Shown: positions 44,785 through 56,613 of the stretch, piece after piece
Layout: every line of letters begins with the position of its first letter
Numbering within the stretch: the first letter of the stretch is position 1
Assembly: GCA_013215715.1 (NCBI GenBank)
Contig: JABSQT010000002.1
Span: 124,001-188,000 of the forward strand
Direction: 5' to 3'
Source of the DNA: Mycoplasmatales bacterium
GTDB lineage: Bacteria > Bacillota_I > Bacilli_A > Mycoplasmatales > Metamycoplasmataceae
Length of the DNA stretch: 64,000 nt
Program-made: the position numbers and the translations under genes
Notes under the pieces: generated by a model
The model's database searches: none
What the model was told of the DNA's origin: nothing
The model's input: the letters and a program-made list of their open reading frames with translations, nothing else

Positions 44785-46428
44785 TTAATCTTTAAAATAT
44801 TTATCAATATCTTCTAGTAACATGTTGTGTTCGTAATTGTCTCAATTGTAATAATGATTTATACGATCGAAATGATCATCTTCTTTATAAATAGTGTGAG
44901 CATTTTTTATAAGGTGACTAATACCAAATCATCTATTTTTATAAAAATATTCTTGATTATTATAAGTTTTCAATGCATAATTACCTTTGTTGTCATTTTC
45001 GTTTTCATCATACCACACCCTACTATTCAATCTTTCATCTATTTTTTTATATCTTTTTCATTGTTCTTCAGTAACTTCAAAATTTTTAATTAAAGGTGTT
45101 TTATCATCAACATAATGAACTGCAAGTTTAGTTAAGAATTTTTTACCATTCCACACTGCATCCGTCATTGTATCGGCGCGACCCATAGTTTCATAATCTC
45201 CGACTTTTGAGTTTAATTTACTTTTAGATATTATTAATTTTTTTGCATCATCAAGATAAAATGAATTAGCTGCAATTTGTTTATTGTAATCTGTTAACTT
45301 TGTAAACTTTCTTAAATCTATACTTAAATTATGAGAACCAAAGAAAGCTCCACCATAAGCATTATAACCATATTCGTGTTTTCAAGATTCAAGATATAAA
45401 AACCCAATCTCATCAATATTTTCTGGCGCTTCAAAGTAAAAGTCATCATTAAAATGAACACCAGTAAAAGCACTTTGAGCTATTTTCGTAATTTTTTTAG
45501 GAATATAGAATCCTTTTGGCAAAAATGCTCCATCTAAAGAATGTGTGAATCCCTTGATATACATTATATTATTGTCGTTCAAACTCATATGATTAATTAA
45601 ATCCTTTGTGTTAAATTGATTTCTATAATCTGGTTCATCTTTATTTTCAAAATGCTTTATTCACTCATTAATTTTTTGTATATTTTGATTCCTAACATCC
45701 ATTTGTTTAATAACTTTTTCACTAGTAATATCTTTTTTTGAAGATTTACGCAAAGTTCCCCAATCACCATCATGATTATCATCAAATAAACCTCATTCAT
45801 TAGCATCGTGTCTAACTCAAGGACCCAGTCCATCATCTCCATAATAATTAAAATGTTTAATTATATTAATATGATGAACTTTGTAATAATAATCACCTTT
45901 ATGCGCACGTAATATTGTTGCATCCACAAAATCTTTTTTAAATATATCTTCAAACTTGGTAATTGAAGAACCAGGTATTGGTAACCCTCCTCATCATTGA
46001 TCAAAAGTAGCATTATCTTTAGTGATTAAATTTGCGAAAGCTGTTTTATCAAAATCTGCAAATTTTATACTTAACGGAATTGTGAATCCAACAGGTAGTT
46101 CAACATTTTTAAATGCATGAGCACCAATTTTTGTAACTCCTTCTGGTATTCTGAAATTTTTACCTACTTTTGCATTTTTAAATGCATTAGCTTCAATTTC
46201 AGTTATTGTATTAGGGATCTTAAAAGAGTCTTTAATAATTGAACCTTCGAACATACTCTTTGTTATTTTTGTAATCCCCTTTGGAAGTTTGGTTTTGTTG
46301 TCAATAACTTGACCCTTGAAGGATTTTTTGCTGTTGACATTATTTTCGTTAGTTCCACAAGCAACAACTAATGTAATAGGCATAACAATAGTTGTTGATA
46401 CTAACGCCTTCAATAATACTTTTTTCAT
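44785..46428 (-). CDS. LRR (BspA-type) surface lipoprotein, copy 1
   Basis: A 547-aa lipoprotein with signal peptide and lipobox (LVVAC, Cys24), so anchored on the outer membrane face. Residues about 50-125 hold BspA-type leucine-rich repeats: PKGITKITKSMFEGS, PNTITEIEANAFKNAK and PEGVTKIGAHAFKNVE. A second LRR-like stretch (GFYIPKKITKIAQSAFTG) lies near residue 300. The rest is Lys/Asn/Asp-rich and of unknown fold. BspA repeats in other microbes act in adhesion; that role is only inference here. It is almost identical to copy 2 and closely similar to copy 3. It has its own promoter and terminator. Many TGA codons are Trp. Confidence 0.85.
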
Positions 46429-46463
46429 TTTTCTCCTTAGTTTATATATAAACTATTAACATA

Positions 46464-46600
46464 AAACATACTTAAATATAGATGAATTATATACTTCAAT
46501 TTGACGATAAAGTGTACATTACAAATGTATTGTTTCTTGCTAAAAAGAGAGTCTTTATTTTTAATAAACATTTTTTTAAAGCAATAGGCCAAATTATTTA
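46464..46600 (-). promoter_or_regulatory. Shared control region of lipoprotein copy 1
   Basis: A TATAAT box at 46486-46491 (minus strand) has no TTGACA. Upstream lies TTTGTAATGTACACTTTATC (about 46505-46524) and, about 100 bases up, an A/T block with GGCCTATTGCTTTAAAAA. The same elements precede copy 2 and the ABC operon at 59331-59470. Confidence 0.65.
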
Positions 46601-46604
46601 AATA

Positions 46605-46632
46605 TAAAATAAAACCCATTGGGTTTTATTGT
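46605..46632 (-). terminator. Terminator of lipoprotein 2
   Basis: AATAAAACCCAATGGGTTTTATT followed by TTATATTT on the minus strand, split here as stem and tail. The same stem is repeated at 48464-48490. Confidence 0.7.
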
Positions 46633-46641
46633 TCATTAGTT

Positions 46642-48285
46642 TTAATCTTTGAAATATTTATCGATATCTTCTAGTAACATATTATGTTGGTAATTGTCTC
46701 AATTATAATAATGATTTATAAGATCCAAGAATTCACCTTCTTTATAAATTGTGTGTGCATTTTTTATAAGGTGACTAATACCAAATCATCTATTTTTATA
46801 AAAATATTCTTGATTTTTGTAAGTTTTCAATGCATGATTACCCTTATTGTCATTTTCGTTTTCATCAGACCAAAAATTTTGATTTAATCTTTCATCTATT
46901 TTTTTATATTTTTTTCATTGTTCTTTAGTAACTTCAAAATTCTTAATTAAAGGTGTTTTATCATCAACATAATGAACTGCAAGTTTAGTTAAGAATTTTT
47001 TACCATTCCATACCGCATCTGTCAATACATCAGCAGAACCCATAGTCTCATAATTCCCAACTTTTGAGTTTAATTTACTTTTAGGTATTATTAATTTTTT
47101 TGCATTATCCAGATAAAATGAATTGGCCGCAATTTGTTTATTATAATCTGTTAACTTTGTAAACTTTCTTAAATCTATACTTAAGTTATGAGAACCAAAG
47201 AAAGCTCCACCATAAGCATTATAACCATATTCGTGTTTTCAGGATTCAATATATAAAAACCCAATCTCATCAATATTTTCTGGCGCTTCAAAGTAAAAAT
47301 CATCATTAAAATGAACACCAGTAAAAGCACTTTGGGCTATTTTCGTAATTTTTTTAGGAATATAGAATCCTTTTGGTAAAAATGCACCATCTAAAGAATG
47401 TGTGAATCCTTTGATATACATTATATTATTGTCATTCAAACTCATATGATTAATTAAATCCTTTGTGTTAAATTGACTTCTATAATCTGGTTCGTCTTTA
47501 GTTTCAAAATGTTTTATTCACTCATTAATTTTTTGTATATTTTGATTTCTAACATCCATTTGTTTAATAACTTTTTCACTAGTAATATCTTTTTTTGAAG
47601 CTTTGTATATACCATCTCAATTTCAATCTTGATCATCATCAAATACGCCTCATTCATTAACATCATGCCTGACTCAAGGACCTAATTTAGGTGCTTGGTG
47701 ATAATTAAAATGCTTAATTATGTTAACATGGTGAACTTTGTAATAATAATCACCCTTATGCGCACGCAATATTGTTGCATCCACGAAATCTTTTTTAAAT
47801 ATATCCTCAAACTTGGTAATTGAAGAACCAGGTATTGGCAACCCCCCTCATCATTGATCGAAAGTAGCATTTTCTTTAGTGATTAAATTTGCGAAAGCAG
47901 TTTTATCAAAGTCTGCAAATTTTATACTTAACGGAATTGTGAATCCAACAGGTAGTTCAACATTTTCAAATGCATGAGCACCAATTTTTATAACTCCATT
48001 CGGTATTCTAAAATTTTTACCTACTTTTGCATTTTTAAATGCATTAGCTTCAATTTCAGTAATAGTATTAGGAATTTTAAAAGAGTCTTTAATAATTGAA
48101 CCTTCAAACATACTCTTTGTTATTTTTGTAATCCCCTTTGGAAGTTTGGTTTTGTTGTCAATAACTTGACCCTTGAAGGATTTTTTGCTGTTGACATTAT
48201 TTTCGTTAGTTCCACAAGCAACAACTAATGTAATAGGCATAACAATAGTTGTTGATACTAACGCCTTCAATAATACTTTTTTCAT
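46642..48285 (-). CDS. LRR (BspA-type) surface lipoprotein, copy 2
   Basis: A 547-aa paralogue of copy 1, with an identical signal peptide (LVVAC, Cys24) and LRR block and only scattered changes (for example PNGVIKIGAHAFENVE). Sequence divergence is concentrated near residues 185-205, where copy 1 reads WGTLRKSSKK and this copy reads differently. It has the same promoter region and the same terminator type as copy 1, so the repeat unit is promoter-gene-terminator (about 1.86 kb). TGA codons are Trp. Confidence 0.85.
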
Positions 48286-48320
48286 TTTTCTCCTTAGTTT
48301 ATATATAAACTATTAACATA

Positions 48321-48455
48321 AAACATACTTAAATATAGATAAATTATATACTTCAATTTGACGATAAAGTGTACATTACAAATGTATTGTTTTCACTAAA
48401 AAGAAACTATTTATTTTTAACCAACATTTTTTAAAGTAATAAGTCAAATTATTTA
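48321..48455 (-). promoter_or_regulatory. Shared control region of lipoprotein copy 2
   Basis: Nearly identical to 46464-46600 next to the gene, with more differences upstream. It contains the TATAAT box and the TTTGTAATGTACA element. Confidence 0.65.
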
Positions 48456-48463
48456 AATATAAA

Positions 48464-48490
48464 ATAAAACCCATTGGGTTTTATTGTGTT
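48464..48490 (-). terminator. Terminator of the ABC-lipoprotein operon
   Basis: AATAAAACCCAATGGGTTTT with a following A/T-rich tail on the minus strand, just after lipoprotein copy 3. Confidence 0.7.
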
Positions 48491-48499
48491 TGTTTTAAT

Positions 48500-50155
48500 T
48501 TAATCTTTAAAATATTTATCAATATCTTCTAGTAACATGTTGTGTTCGTAATTGTCTCAATTGTAATAATGATTTATACGATCCAAACGTTCACCTTCTT
48601 TGTAAATGGTGTGTGAATTTTTTATAAGGTGACTAATACCAAATCATCTATTTTTATAAAAATGTTCTTGATTTTGATAAGTTTTTAATGCACGATTACC
48701 CTTATTATCATTTTCATTTTCATCGTACCACACCCTACTATTCAATCTTTCATCTATTTTTTTATATTTTTTTCATTGTTCTTCAGTAACTTCAAAATTT
48801 TTAATTAAAGGTGTTTTATCATCAACATAATGAACTGCAAGTTTAGTTAAGAATTCCTTACCATTCCACACTGCATCTGTCATCGTATCAGCGCGACCCA
48901 TAGTCTCATAATCTCCAACTTTTGAACTCAACTTACTCTTAGGTATTATTAATTTTTTTGCATTATCAAGATAGAATGAATTGGCCGCAATTTGTTTATT
49001 GTAATCTGTTAACTTTGTAAATTTTCTTAAATCTATACTTAAGTTATGAGAACCAAAGAAAGCTCCACCATAAGCATTATAACCATATTCGTGTTTTCAA
49101 GATTCAAGATATAAAAATCCAATCTCATCAATATTTTCTGGCGCTTCAAAATGAAAGTCATCATTAAAATGAACACCGGTAAAGGCACTTTGAGCTATTT
49201 TTGTAATTTTTTTAGGAATATAGAATCCTTTTGGTAAAAACGCCCCATCTAAAGAATGTGTAAATCCTTTTATGTACATTATATTATTGTCATTCAAACG
49301 CATATGGTTGATTAAATCCCTTGTGTTGAAGTTACTTCTATAATCTGGTTCATCTTTAGTTTGAAAGTGTTTTATTCACTCGTTAATTTTTTGGATATTT
49401 TGATATTTTACGTCCATTTGTTTAATGACTTTTTCACTAGTAATATCTTTTTTTGTGGATTTACGCAAAGTTCCCCAATCCCAATCATAATTATCATTAA
49501 ATAAACCCCATTCATTAATACCGTGCCTAACTCAGGCACCTAATTCGGATGCTTGGCCATAATTAAAATGTTTAATTATATTAATATGATGAACTTTGTA
49601 ATAATAATCACCTTTATGTGCACGTAATATTGTTGCATCTACAAAATCTTTTTTAAATATATCTTCAAACTTAGTAATTGAAGAACCAGGTATTGGCAAT
49701 CCCCCCCATCATTGATCAAAAGTAGCGTTTTCTTTAGTAATTAAATTTGCAAAAGCTGTTTTATCAAAGTCTGCAAATTTTATACTTAACGGAATTGTGA
49801 ACCCAACTGGTAATTCAACATTTTCAAATGCATGAGCACCAATTTTTGTAACCCCTTCTGGTATTTTGAAATTTTTACCTACTTTTGCATTTTTAAATGC
49901 ATTAGCTTCTATTTCAGTTATTGTATTAGGAATTCTAAAAGAGTCTTTAAGTGTCGCACCTTCAAACATGTTGGCTTTTATTTTTGTAATTCCTTTAGAA
50001 AATTTAAAAGAACCATCAAGAGTTTTACCTTTATATGATTGTTCTTTCCTTAATTCACTTTTAGTTTTTGTACCACAAGAAATTACCATAGTTATTGGAA
50101 CTATGGAAGTTGCTAAAACAACTGAACTTAACAAGAATTTTTTATTTATTTTCAT
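48500..50155 (-). CDS. LRR (BspA-type) surface lipoprotein, copy 3 (operon member)
   Basis: A 551-aa lipoprotein (lipobox VISC, Cys27) whose body from about residue 75 is nearly identical to copies 1 and 2, including PNTITEIEANAFKNAK and the second LRR stretch. Its first 75 residues, including the signal peptide, differ (KSELRKEQSYKGKTLDGSFK). It starts 39 bases after the 762-aa exported protein, with only an AAGGAGC ribosome-binding site and no copy of the shared promoter, so it is the last gene of the five-gene operon. The sharp switch between different and identical sequence suggests gene conversion among the copies. Confidence 0.85.
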
Positions 50156-50194
50156 TATTTTGCTCCTTAATTTTATTATTGTATTTTATCATAT

Positions 50195-52483
50195 TTAAGC
50201 TGGCACAGAATTGTCTTTAACATAATCTAACAAGAATGTTTTTAAATTACTATATGATTTAAAATACATTGTTTGCATCATAGAACCTTCAATATATACA
50301 CTATAAGCATCAAAAATATTTGATTCTAAAAGTATTTTAGATGCACCTTGCATATAATATATATATTTTGGATCAAAACTGACTTTTTTAAGTTTACTCT
50401 CGTAAATCTCTCTCATAACTTCATGTTTTAAAGCAATTAATGAAGAGTTGACTTTTTTAAATTTTTCATATTTATAAGCATTCTCTATATAAAATACTAA
50501 AAATTTTCTATAATTTGCAAGTAATGAATTATCATCATTTTCACCCTTCATTGAAATTGCATCATATACTCCTTCTATTAATTCAGGATTTAAATTCTTT
50601 AGTTGTAAATAAATCATTTGGTATAAAGTTATTTTACTATTTTCCGTTCCTCTGATAATTTTATTAATCACACTTCACTTTAAGTACTTATCAGTTATTA
50701 TGCGTGTTTTATTCTTTTCATACATTTCATACGCCTTGTGTTTGATAAATATTTCTCTTTCTCTTTCTTTGGATGTTTTTGTATTATCTTTATAAATTCT
50801 TTTAAAGTTATCAATATCATAACCATGTTCAGGAGGATGAATTTTAATTACAATTCTTTTTTGATTTTCATCTAAATAATTAACTTCTCCGCCTGTAGCA
50901 GTCAAATTAAAATGAACTTTAATCGTGTCACCTTTTTGGTGATTATCATTGTCCAATCATAAATCAGTATTTATAAAATTACTATCATCTTGTTCTCATT
51001 CAACTTGTTTATTTAATAAGAGAAGTTGTTTAAATTCAAGTTGCTTTGAATGAATTATGCTTTTTGTAGCCTTTTCATTTAAATTTAATTTTAATCCTTT
51101 AATCAACATATTACCACCAACATGATTTTTATATCCATATTTAAATTCATAACCATTTTTTTCATCCAATAAGTATTTAAAATTAAAAACTGCATCCTCA
51201 AGAATTACATTGATAAAATTATCATATTTTTGTTTATAAATATTTTTTGTGCTTTCATCTACATTTTTTATTTCATTCATTGGTTTTATTGAATATTTTT
51301 TACTCAAATAGGTTTGGATTTTGCTTTTTGCCATTAGTTTTATTTTTTCTTTATAGAAACAATCACTTGGAGAAAAGTTCTTATTTAATGCCCCACCATG
51401 ATTCCCTTGACGATTCTTCGTTCCGTTATATCAATACATTTCACCGTGTAATAAGTCATCTATTTTAATTAGATAATTTTTATATTCTTCTTTATTTTCT
51501 CTTAAGTTATCATTATTAATATTTCCAATAAATTTTATTTTTTTAGAATCTTCTTTTTTCATAACATTAGATTTGTTATTTTCAATCATATCTTTTTTTC
51601 TATACTCATTAATTAAATTCACTTTATTTGATGAATCAATATTTATACTAATTGTTTGAAATACATCACCCACTTTAAAAGCTAGAGCGAATTTACCACC
51701 TTGCTTCTTATCGTTGAAACTATCACCGATATCCAATTTATTACCTATTCCTTCATCTCCATTTTTAAATTTTAAATTCTTTCTAAAACTACCATTTGAG
51801 TCACCCATAAAATCAATAGAATAATCAAAATCTTTAAACTCTGGATTACCTTGAAGTTTGACGCCTAAAATATCTATCATCGTTTCTATTTCCGTCTCCT
51901 GCTGTACCAATGTTTGATTCATTATGATTTTTTTATATAAATCTTTTAAATATTGCCTTCTATCTTTATTGTTAGCAATATTGTAATATTTATATTTTTG
52001 ATCAGCCCCTTTTATTTTCATAGCTGGAACTACAACATTTTTAAAATCACCTCTTAATGCATTTTCTGCAAAAGATTTAATGGTTGTGAAATTATCCCCA
52101 AATTTATAACCTTCTTTTAAGCCATTAAGATAAGATCGAACTGCTTCTTTACGTGTTGCATAATGTTTGCCAGCATCTGCACCAGTATAAGCATAACTAA
52201 CATTTTTAGGGATATATTTCCTAAAATATCTTTCATCAAGAGCGTTATAACCATTATTCCCCAAGAAATGGTTGTAAGAACCAATTTCTTTTTGGGTATT
52301 TATATTAAAGATATTATTTCTAATAGCGAATTGAATTGCTTCTTCATACGAAGAAAATCTATATCCTCTAAATATAAAATCTTTATTTGCATATCTTGAG
52401 GCCAAAGAAGTTGTTGCAATAACCGATACAGGCATTAAACATAAAGTACTTGCTATACCTAGGACCTTTATTTTTTTAAACAT
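50195..52483 (-). CDS. Large secreted protein with signal peptide, unknown function
   Basis: A 762-aa protein of unknown family. It has a cleavable-type signal peptide (MFKKIKVLGIASTLCLMPVS then VIATTSLA) without lipobox, so it is probably released or held by partners. Soon after comes FIFRGYRFSSYEEAIQFAIR, a motif also present near the N-terminus of the preceding 1375-aa protein. The rest is hydrophilic, Lys/Asn-rich, with mixed helix and strand, and no second membrane segment. Its ATG lies inside the stop region of the 1375-aa gene (8-bp overlap), so the two are translationally coupled. Start ATG 52483 has AAGGAGAAAAT upstream. TGA codons are Trp. Confidence 0.8.
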
Positions 52484-55400
52484 ATATTTTCTCCTTATTG
52501 TATATTTTATTTTTATCTACTATTTTACTTACTTCGATTCATTTTCCTTTATATATCTCAGTTAATTTTCTTACAGTTTCACCAAGTTGTGAATAATATC
52601 TATACATCCCATTTTTACTCATCGAGTTTTTAATTAATTGAACTTTATACATATCAATTATTTTCATCCTTGATCTCAAATCTTTTAAAGTAATTCCCTT
52701 ATTATTATTTAAATTGTTAAATTGATCACTATTAAATATAGCTGAATCTAAAAATCTTGAAATAAATACTTGTTCATCAAATCCATCTAAGCTTCAATCT
52801 TTTGTTTTCTCTAAAATTTTTCTATTTAAAGTATCAACTGCATCCTCATTTAAAATATCTTTTGCATCAATTAATGCATACCCTTCATTGTTGTGACTTT
52901 GCATCATTTTAAAGGGGTCTTTTGTTGAACTTTTTGTAACGAGTATTTTGTGTTGAATAGCTTCTGAAGATAAAATTCACCTAGATATTAATTTCACAAC
53001 TTCATCAGAACTTTTACCATCAAGAGAATCAATCTTCCCTTCAAAAGATTTCCTTGCTGGTCGCATTAATTTATTTGCTTTTATATAATTAAGTTCTGTC
53101 GGGTTTTTCTTATTACCTGTTTTAGTTACCTTATTGAATCCTTGTTCATCAAAAGATTCAATTAGTTGCTTCACAAAATCTTTTAAAGAGATAGAATTAT
53201 GTTCTTTTTGTAATGTTTGAATCATTTTTTCAGCTTTTCCACCTTCGTTGTATCAATCTTTAAATGCATCTTTTCTTAATTTAACTTTAAAGGTAAATTT
53301 ATCTCCTTCGATACCATTAATAGCTGTTTTTAAATGGAACCTTAAATAATGCTCTCCAGATGCATCTTTTTCTAAAGAAACTTGGGTTTGATCATTTATA
53401 TTCTTTCTAGTTGTTTCAAAAACATTTCTCATAATATGGTGTTTTATCCCACCTACCGAGTCATATGTTTTACCATTGAAATAAAATGATTCGGTCCTTG
53501 AAGACATAACTTTTAATGGTTTAATTACATGTAAATCACTTTTTGATACCACCTCTTTATCTCCAAACATTCCTCAGAATACTCACGTTTTTAATCCACC
53601 ATCTCAATAATATATATGACCTTCTCCTGCATCATATGAATAAACAACACTTTCTGAACCTGCGAATGAATCATGTTTACCAAATATATCTACAACAATT
53701 GAAACAACCATCTGACTAATCATTAATACTTCTCCAACAACCGGAACCGCTGTACCCAGCTTACTCATAGAAGAGAACATTTTTGTCATCTTCGAAATTC
53801 CTTTCATTGTTTTTTGAAGTTTTTTAAATTTATCCATCAATTTTGATATTTTCTTAAATTTTGAGAGTGATTCAGTTAAAGTTTTGAATTTTTCAACTAC
53901 TTCTTTGATATTTTCAACAGTATCTTTGAAATTTTGGATAACTTCCAATGTCTGTTGGTAGACTTCATAAACTTTACTTATAGCATCCATGAAATTACCA
54001 TCAAAATAGAATAATTCTTTTATACCATCTCTTAATTCACTAATTTTATTTATGTCTAAATTAGATATTAATTTATGAGTTGAACTTATTAGTCCACTTA
54101 GGTTTTTTGCATTTGTTACAAACAATGTAGCTGTTTTTTTACCTTTATATTTAGTTTTGAGTTCTTTGGACATCTTTTTTGCTGATTTTAAAATATTATT
54201 AAAATTAGTTTTTGCTTTTTTTGCTGATGAAATCAATTTTTCGAATTGTTTTTTCAATCCTGTGTCATCTTTTAACAATATATGCATTTCACTAATTTTC
54301 TCATTAGCTTTTTTATAAAGTTCATTTCTCAACTTTAACGCAGATATTTTATCTTTCTGTTTTTTCGTTAAACCTCTTTGTTTTTTAGGAATATTAGCTT
54401 TAATTTTTTCTATTTCTTTACCTAGATTAAGTTCTTTGATTCTTCCGGCAAAATCTTTTAATTTGCTAATTGTAGCTGGATCAAAATGTTCTTTTGAATT
54501 TAAACGCAATGCATTTATAATTACTGCAACATCCGATGAAGATTGAAACTCTTGAATATCATCTTTTATAGCGCTCGCAAAACCACGGTTAGAAGAAATA
54601 CTTTTGTTATAATTTTCCACTTTTGTTTTTAGTTGTTTCATAAATGGTGAATCTTTTTTGATGTTAATTGTAGAAAGATCAATATTCCCAATTTTTTTAT
54701 TCACAATTTTCTCAATATTTAAATTAATTTCATTTAAGTACGCAAAATATTCAGGTGAATTACCTTGATTGTGTGTTTCTCCTGATTCTGATTTCTCCAT
54801 TTCTTCATCATTTTTTCTTATTTGTTCTATTAAATCGCTTTCTATCATTGTTTTTAATAAAACTGTCTTGAATAATTTTGTAGATTTATTTTTTATATTT
54901 GTAATAGTCTTTTTACTAGAATATTCTTGAGAACCAGTAGTTATGATTGGTAATAAATTATTTATAGGCATATCAAATTTAGAAAGATCATCAAATGGTA
55001 ATGCTGAGAACATCTTTTCATGATTCGGTGTATTAATTCCATTTGCATCATTATCTTTACCCTCAAAAATATTTTGCTCTTGAAGCATTTTTTTATCTAA
55101 AAATTTAGCTAATTGCATATATGAATTTGCTACTTTCGATATATTTAAGATACTCTCATTTAAATCAATCATTCTATTAACAATCATTGTATATGTAGTT
55201 CAAAACTTGTTAAGTGTATTGATTTTAGTTTTATCAATTTCTTGAAAGGCTTCACTAACTTCTTTAATCAATGAGTTTGCTGAGGAAGTATTTATTTCTT
55301 GTAATCATGATTCAACCAAGAATTGGATAGCACTCTTATCACCCATTTCTATCTTTTGATTTTGAGCATATTCTCTTGCATATGTATAAATAAAAGAATC

Positions 55401-56603
55401 CATTTTAGATGAAATTATATCTGATAAAGCAGAATTAATTTTTTGTTCTTGAGGTAATTCTTCACGTGTACTTTTATGTCAATTGTTACTATCGCTTATT
55501 CCACTAAGTTTACTTGAATCCGATAATTTTACAAAGGCATCACCATAAAATTTACCATTTTTGGTTGATTTATCCATTGCAACATAAAATGTTTCTTTAT
55601 AATCCGTATCTCTTAAATGAATATAATTATTTTTATTCGGTTGAGCTTCTGATGCAAATAAACTTTCATCAACTTCTCTACTACTTGAAAGTTTGCCACC
55701 TTCATATTTATCTAAATAAAATTTAGCACTATTTATAAAGTAATTCATTAAGGTTTTTTGATTAGACTCGTTTGCAGCAAAACTAAAGTTGTTAGTATTC
55801 ATTTGACCGGATTGAGACATAACATTTTCAGAAACAGAAATACTAATATTCTCACCATCAATTAATCTAAGGACATATTCACCTTTTATTATTTTTAATA
55901 AAGTTTCTCCATAGGCACCATTTGAAATTACATCACCACTAAATTTTAATTTTGAAATAATTTTTGAAAAGATATCTTGTTTACTTTTATAAAGTTGACC
56001 ATTAAATTCATAAACATCAGTATATTTCAATAACGATAATCTTGCTTCATTTCTGACATTATTGATTTTGGTTTTATACTTACGTCAAAAATCCATTTCT
56101 TCATCTGAAACACTTTCTTTACCATCTCCATATTTTGCATTTGCTAATTTTCTATCAATTTCTTGAAACTTTGCCTCATCTTCTCTTGAAACTCTTGTTT
56201 GAAAAAGTTGTCCACCAACACCTTGCGCAACATAAGTTAATGATTGTTTTCCTTTTTCCTTTTCGATTTCATCCACATCCATTACATCTTCTTCATTTAA
56301 TGTTAGATTACTAAAAGAATTAGCATTTTTATATTTCGCTAAACCTGTGCTTGTAAGCATCACCTTCTTTTGTTTTATAATTCCTTTCTCTTTTAAAAAT
56401 GCATATGCTTCAACTTGATCGTTAAAAACATAACTTCTACCCCTATAAAAGATAGAATAGTTTTGCATCCTCTGAAAATTTTGGTGTTTTATCGGTGTAT
56501 TTTGGTGTCCTGTTATTTGTGTAGCTAATACAGCTGTAGTTACTGCACCAACAGTTAAAACTCCAACCGCACCTCCGTATATATATTTTTTTGGCTTATT
56601 CAT
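52476..56603 (-). CDS. 1375-aa membrane-anchored extracellular protein, mostly helical
   Basis: The largest gene of the window, unknown family. Residues about 9-28 form an uncleaved N-terminal anchor (YGGAVGVLTVGAVTTAVLA). Outside the membrane come an N-terminal motif YSIFYRGRSYVFNDQVEAYA, further copies of an aromatic-Gly motif (EFNGQLYKSK near 205, YFNGKTYDSV near 1040), long Lys-rich helices (about 640-945, probably coiled coil) and a central hydrophobic stretch at about 950-973 (TAVPVVGEVLMISQMVVSIV). A helix bundle with an internal hydrophobic hairpin is seen in alpha-type pore formers, but this is only an analogy. It follows the ABC permease by 10 bases and overlaps the 762-aa gene by 8 bp. 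Confidence 0.82.
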
Positions 56604-56613
56604 TTTTTTCTCC

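Noticed and set aside
44827-45093. Plus-strand hydrophobic frames opposite the lipoproteins (also 46684-46887)
   Set aside because: They recur in each duplicated copy because the sense gene is duplicated. They contain no ribosome-binding site and lie antisense to coding sequence.
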